DNA of 64,000 nt from Gymnogyps californianus (Eukaryota; Chordata; Aves; Accipitriformes; Cathartidae). The stretch is from contig NC_059473.1 of the NCBI RefSeq assembly GCF_018139145.2, positions 9,292,503-9,356,502 of the forward strand, in the 5' to 3' direction. A program made the translations under genes and the position numbers. Within the stretch, counting starts at the first letter, position 1. Each line of letters begins with the position of its first letter. This document shows, in pieces, positions 60,293 to 64,000 of this stretch. Under the pieces are notes generated by a model. It worked only from the letters and a program-made list of their open reading frames with translations. It did not search any database and was not told where the DNA came from.

Positions 60293-61709
60293 GCAGCCTG
60301 TACCTCCTTGCTAACAAGCTGAAATTTTATTTAATTTAGTAGACTTTGCTGTACTAAGTGACAGATATCCAACTAAAAGATACCAAGTTTTCCTGTGAAA
60401 AATCCTGAACCACAGAGGAAAATCAGAATCCTATTCTACTGTTCGTATTTCCAGGAATCACATAAAAAAACCTAGCAGTAGTAAAAGCCATGTGTTTCGG
60501 TAAGAGTAGACAGACTACTATGTAGCTTTGCAAACAGAGCAAATCAATAGTGGTTTTACACCACCTGAAGATTTGCCCTCTTCCTCTACGATCATGTATT
60601 GGAATATACCCTGTTTGCCTAGCATGCTGCAAACCTGCCATGCAGTTTGTGAAAGCACTGTAAATCTGTGCTAGCTCAGAAGTCTAAGGAAAGGCAATGA
60701 TAAACAGAAAATAAATGCTAACTTGTGTTTCCTCCACAATCAAAGAGAGTTGCTTTAAGGCATATTAAATCTAGGCTAAGTGCATTTAGTGACCCACTAG
60801 CATTTGCTGCTGAAAACAGCTGGATTTGAAATGTTAAGCCTCAGCTTTGATTAACTATCCAGTAATCTATGAGGGTAGCTCCAAGACACAGAACAGATTT
60901 ACCTTTAAAAGGAAAAAGAAAGCAAAATGTTTCCTCTCATTAACATTTGAAAAAAGTTAATTGGAGAGGCAACAAATACACAGATCAGACTAACAGAGAG
61001 ATGAGGCACTGACATCATTCTTTCTTGCAGCAGGAGTAAACAATGTGAATTTTAGACTAATTGTCCTACTTTAATGTTACCAGAGGTATTTTTGTTGCCC
61101 AAGACTAAACTCACAGCAGTGGCACCTTTAGCATACGCAGTGCATTACTGAATGGAAAGCCAAAGCTGGAGACTGAGTAGTTTATCTTACATTTAACAAA
61201 ATTCACAAGATCCTCCCACATCCATCCTGCATGAAATGGCTGTACTGATTACATGAATACTCCCTAGGAGCACTCACGTGGATGCAGAACGAACAGACAA
61301 GGAACGGATTCACAGCACCAGGCACTCAGAAATTGAAATGCACCATTTGAAAACAATCCAGTAAATCAGGTTTAAAATAGACTATAAAAGAGACTTCAGT
61401 GAATTAGAAGTTCAATGAGTTCATCCATTGACATACGCTTTCCAAAGTGACATTTTCCAAGATTAAAGCAGCACCAACCTCAGTATATTACAAAAGGTGT
61501 GATTACCTGGCAGTAAGTCACACATTTTTGCTAAGGAAGGTGACTGAGGCTTTTTATGAAGACCTGCGTAGGCACCGCGCACTTTAAATGTGATGAAGGT
61601 TAAGCTTCTTAAATTCACACAGAAAAACAACAGCACATTTAAATATCCCCCATGGTGCCTCATCTCACACAGCCAAAGGACCAGGAGTTTCCTCACAGGG
61701 ATCTGGTGA
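60293..61709. other. unique noncoding sequence, no gene seen
   Basis: AT-rich up to about 61640, then a GC-richer patch that gives open frames on both strands (137 codons on the minus strand, 61463-61876). None is recognised. Confidence 0.5.
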
Positions 61710-62192
61710 ATGCGGGGACCCTCAGAAGAGCTGAGGGAGGGAGAGTGTTGCACCCAGGACAGCACACAGGAGCATGCATGGCCTGGGCACAGCAGGGAGC
61801 TCCAGGAAGGCTTCAGCTCCCAAGGAGGCTCTGCCTCTACTTCTCTCCCTTCTGGCAGAAGACACTCAAAGGACATGATTTGGAACTACAGTTTTAGCCA
61901 GACTCGAACACATTTCAGCCCATCTGAAAGAACTGAAACTATATGGAAACATGTAACCCACATACCTGGTTTCCTTTTTGTGGTAGTTTTTCTGAACCCC
62001 ATAAAGGACATCCCCCTGCTAAGAAGTCCCGTTGTTTTCAAACTAGAGAAGACTGACATTGGTTTCAAAAGACTCCCTCAGGCACTTTTTCCACATGCAC
62101 AATTTCTCAATGCAAAATTTCACTGGCATGCCTTCACCACTCTGCCAGTTGTGTGCTCATGGCATGGTCTTAACCTGCTCATACTTCTCTGA
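61710..62192 (+). other. 160-codon open reading frame, unrecognised
   Basis: An ATG-initiated frame of 160 codons. The first third is rich in Glu, Ser, Gln and Gly because of a GC-richer patch. A hydrophobic stretch near residues 86-95 is too short to be a confident membrane helix. The opposite strand is also open over part of it, which argues for composition rather than coding. No domain is recognised and no splice or promoter context is evident. Confidence 0.1.
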
Positions 62193-64000
62193 AGGACAAA
62201 TGCAACAAAAACTATCCATTATTTAATGCAACAATGCAGGTGGGACCAAGACCATCAGATCTGTACAGGTAATGCGGTAACATCTGCTCTGCTCTTGTAC
62301 AGACTGGATCTCAAAAAATTGGTGGTCCTTCCACCCACAGCCCTGCTGAGTGACTAATTAGACTAAGTGGACTGCTGGGCTATGGGATTAAAGGCCAAAC
62401 TGGAAACAGATTCATGGAGCTTTCCCTTCCAATGGCATTGCTCTTGTAAATGAAGGGAGCATCTACTCAAACTGGGCTCCCAGGCCAGGAAGGGAGCACT
62501 GTCTAAATGCAAATACAGGCAAAGACAAGTATTTTTCTTGCCACCTGGAATAAGAGGCAGCCGGCTGGAACTACTCAGCATCAAGTCAGTCAACGTGAGG
62601 AGAAGCCTTTCTGACAAAGCGTTAAGAATGGCCATATTCTCTGCCAAGATTTAACTTTAAATGGATCCAAGCATAGCCTGAAGTAAACTGCAGCATAGCT
62701 GTACAACACTGATGAAGCTGAGGCAGGAATGATAGTAGCAAGCTTTTCACCCAGGAGGAAAGGACATAGCTGCATAGCCACATGCTGGTAAGAACAATAC
62801 AGTCCTGATCATGACATGGTCATCACAGGCCAACCAGATGTCTAAATAGCATGGAAAACACTTCATAAAGGGAAACATGCTATCAAAAGAGCCCAAATTA
62901 TATTTGCTGTTTATCCCCATTTTCTTTAACCTGCATGAAGCCTTGAGTTGGCATTTATGCACACCCTAACCTCTTTTAGGAACTAAGAGAATTTTAACCT
63001 TCCTTTCTGAAACAGGCAAAGGGAGATAAGGTCTTCAGCATACGGAATACTCCCCTTATTCCCGTAGCACTACACCAACTCTTTCAATCAGCTAAGCGTA
63101 CCTACGACATTCCTAATCACTACTGCATGTTCAGGATCACAATGTGTTAATCCCAGCATTTGCAGTACTGAAAGTAATACAGGTTGGAGATAAGTAATTC
63201 AAAAGACTAAAATACTGGTGAGGTTTTAAATACCATCATCTATCAACACTACCTTAATTTTACAGGGTGCATACATAGGCATTGTAAAAATCCCTTTGTC
63301 CTTGGGAAGGACTGCAACTTGCTTTAACATTATGGCATCATGGATTTTCTTAATCTTTCCTCAGAGCATTGGAATGATTCTATGAATTTCCTGACTTATC
63401 TTGCAAATTAATTCAGACCTGCAAATATGGCTCTAGAGGCTGATTCTCCCTATGCCTGCACTCTGTTTAATTATGCTCAAGGAAAAGCAGCAGCAGCTGA
63501 CGACAGAATGCTGCCGCTCTGCCAGGGTAGTGCTCACCATCATTGGGAACAGGAGTAAATGCACTGCAGATGCCAGGACACCGGGGATCCGACTGTTTTA
63601 ACACACCCTTACAAACCCACTGGAGAGGGCGCTGCAAGTAGAATGGCAGGTCCATATACTCTAATGCTGTTGGTCTCTAGATACTTCTAAGTCTTGGAAT
63701 AACTCATGGAGAAAAGGCAAATGCTGTTAGGTACCTCAAACGGTTCAACTGATATTTTGGAGCTTGGGAAAAAAACCCACATGACTAAAAGCTACAATCA
63801 GCAGCCTGGCATTGTGCCATCCAGCCATAAGCACGATTGATATTACATTTGGTTCCATCAGACACTATCCCTATAATAGAGCTATCAGCACCTTAGGAGC
63901 AAAATGTCTTCTCCGATGCAATTTTCAAGGTCACCTTTGTAGCACACCAGAAGTTTTAATTGAAGAAAACTTCTGTTACAGGTCATCTACCTCAGTGGCA
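62193..64000. other. unique noncoding sequence, no gene seen
   Basis: Frames are below 100 codons. A 13-base match to the CR1 terminal repeat (near 63373-63385) lacks the rest of a CR1 tail. No gene or RNA is recognised up to the window edge. Confidence 0.5.

Noticed and set aside
63373..63385. Second CR1 3' end suggested by AATGATTCTATGA
   Set aside because: Only 13 bases match and the conserved CR1 block normally found before this tail is missing.
1..64000. Bacterial or phage operon, CRISPR array or toxin-antitoxin type system
   Set aside because: There is no dense coding, no ribosome-binding-site pattern, no regular spaced repeats, and clear vertebrate repeats are present.

Overview
This window looks like a gene-poor piece of a bird nuclear genome, either intergenic or inside a very long intron. 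I could not identify a protein-coding gene, tRNA, rRNA, CRISPR array or bacterial-type operon. Three things point to a bird. Two solo long terminal repeats (LTRs) belong to a family I associate, from memory, with ERVL-type endogenous retroviruses of modern birds. A short minus-strand fragment looks like the 3' end of a CR1 LINE. Recognisable interspersed repeats are very sparse, at about 1.3 kb in 64 kb. The species cannot be named from this sequence. I have no alignment data, so function outside the repeats is mostly left open.

Layout. Positions 1-31,800 are mostly unique sequence. They hold a GC-rich block (1370-1660), small hairpins (4510-4560, 5951-5980), a (GA)n microsatellite (8459-8480), enhancer-like motif groups near 6.5 kb and 12.6 kb, and two small local duplications near 18.9 and 19.3 kb. 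Positions 31,800-35,000 hold a three-copy 20-bp tandem repeat, a 33-base A run, an 11-base C run and an exceptional 49-base G run. Positions 39,866-44,622 hold two related solo LTRs in the same orientation. Each has its own perfect 5-bp target duplication, so they are separate insertions and not the two ends of one provirus. A 23-bp near-palindrome lies just upstream of the second. Positions 44,623-64,000 are again mostly unique, with a G/T-rich tract (49.6 kb), the CR1 fragment (51.04 kb), a hairpin at 60.25 kb and two unrecognised open frames (52.5-53.0 kb minus, 61.7-62.2 kb plus).

All open frames are short. The longest is 189 codons, none resembles a family I know, and most are probably chance. 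There are at least five exact 9-base matches to the strong splice-donor consensus over both strands, against about one expected in random sequence. Some of these close small intervals with plausible acceptors. They are listed as weak exon candidates, perhaps of unannotated long noncoding RNAs. I found no convincing previously undescribed biological system. The best leads are the poly-G tract, the 4510-4560 hairpin, and the splice-like intervals.
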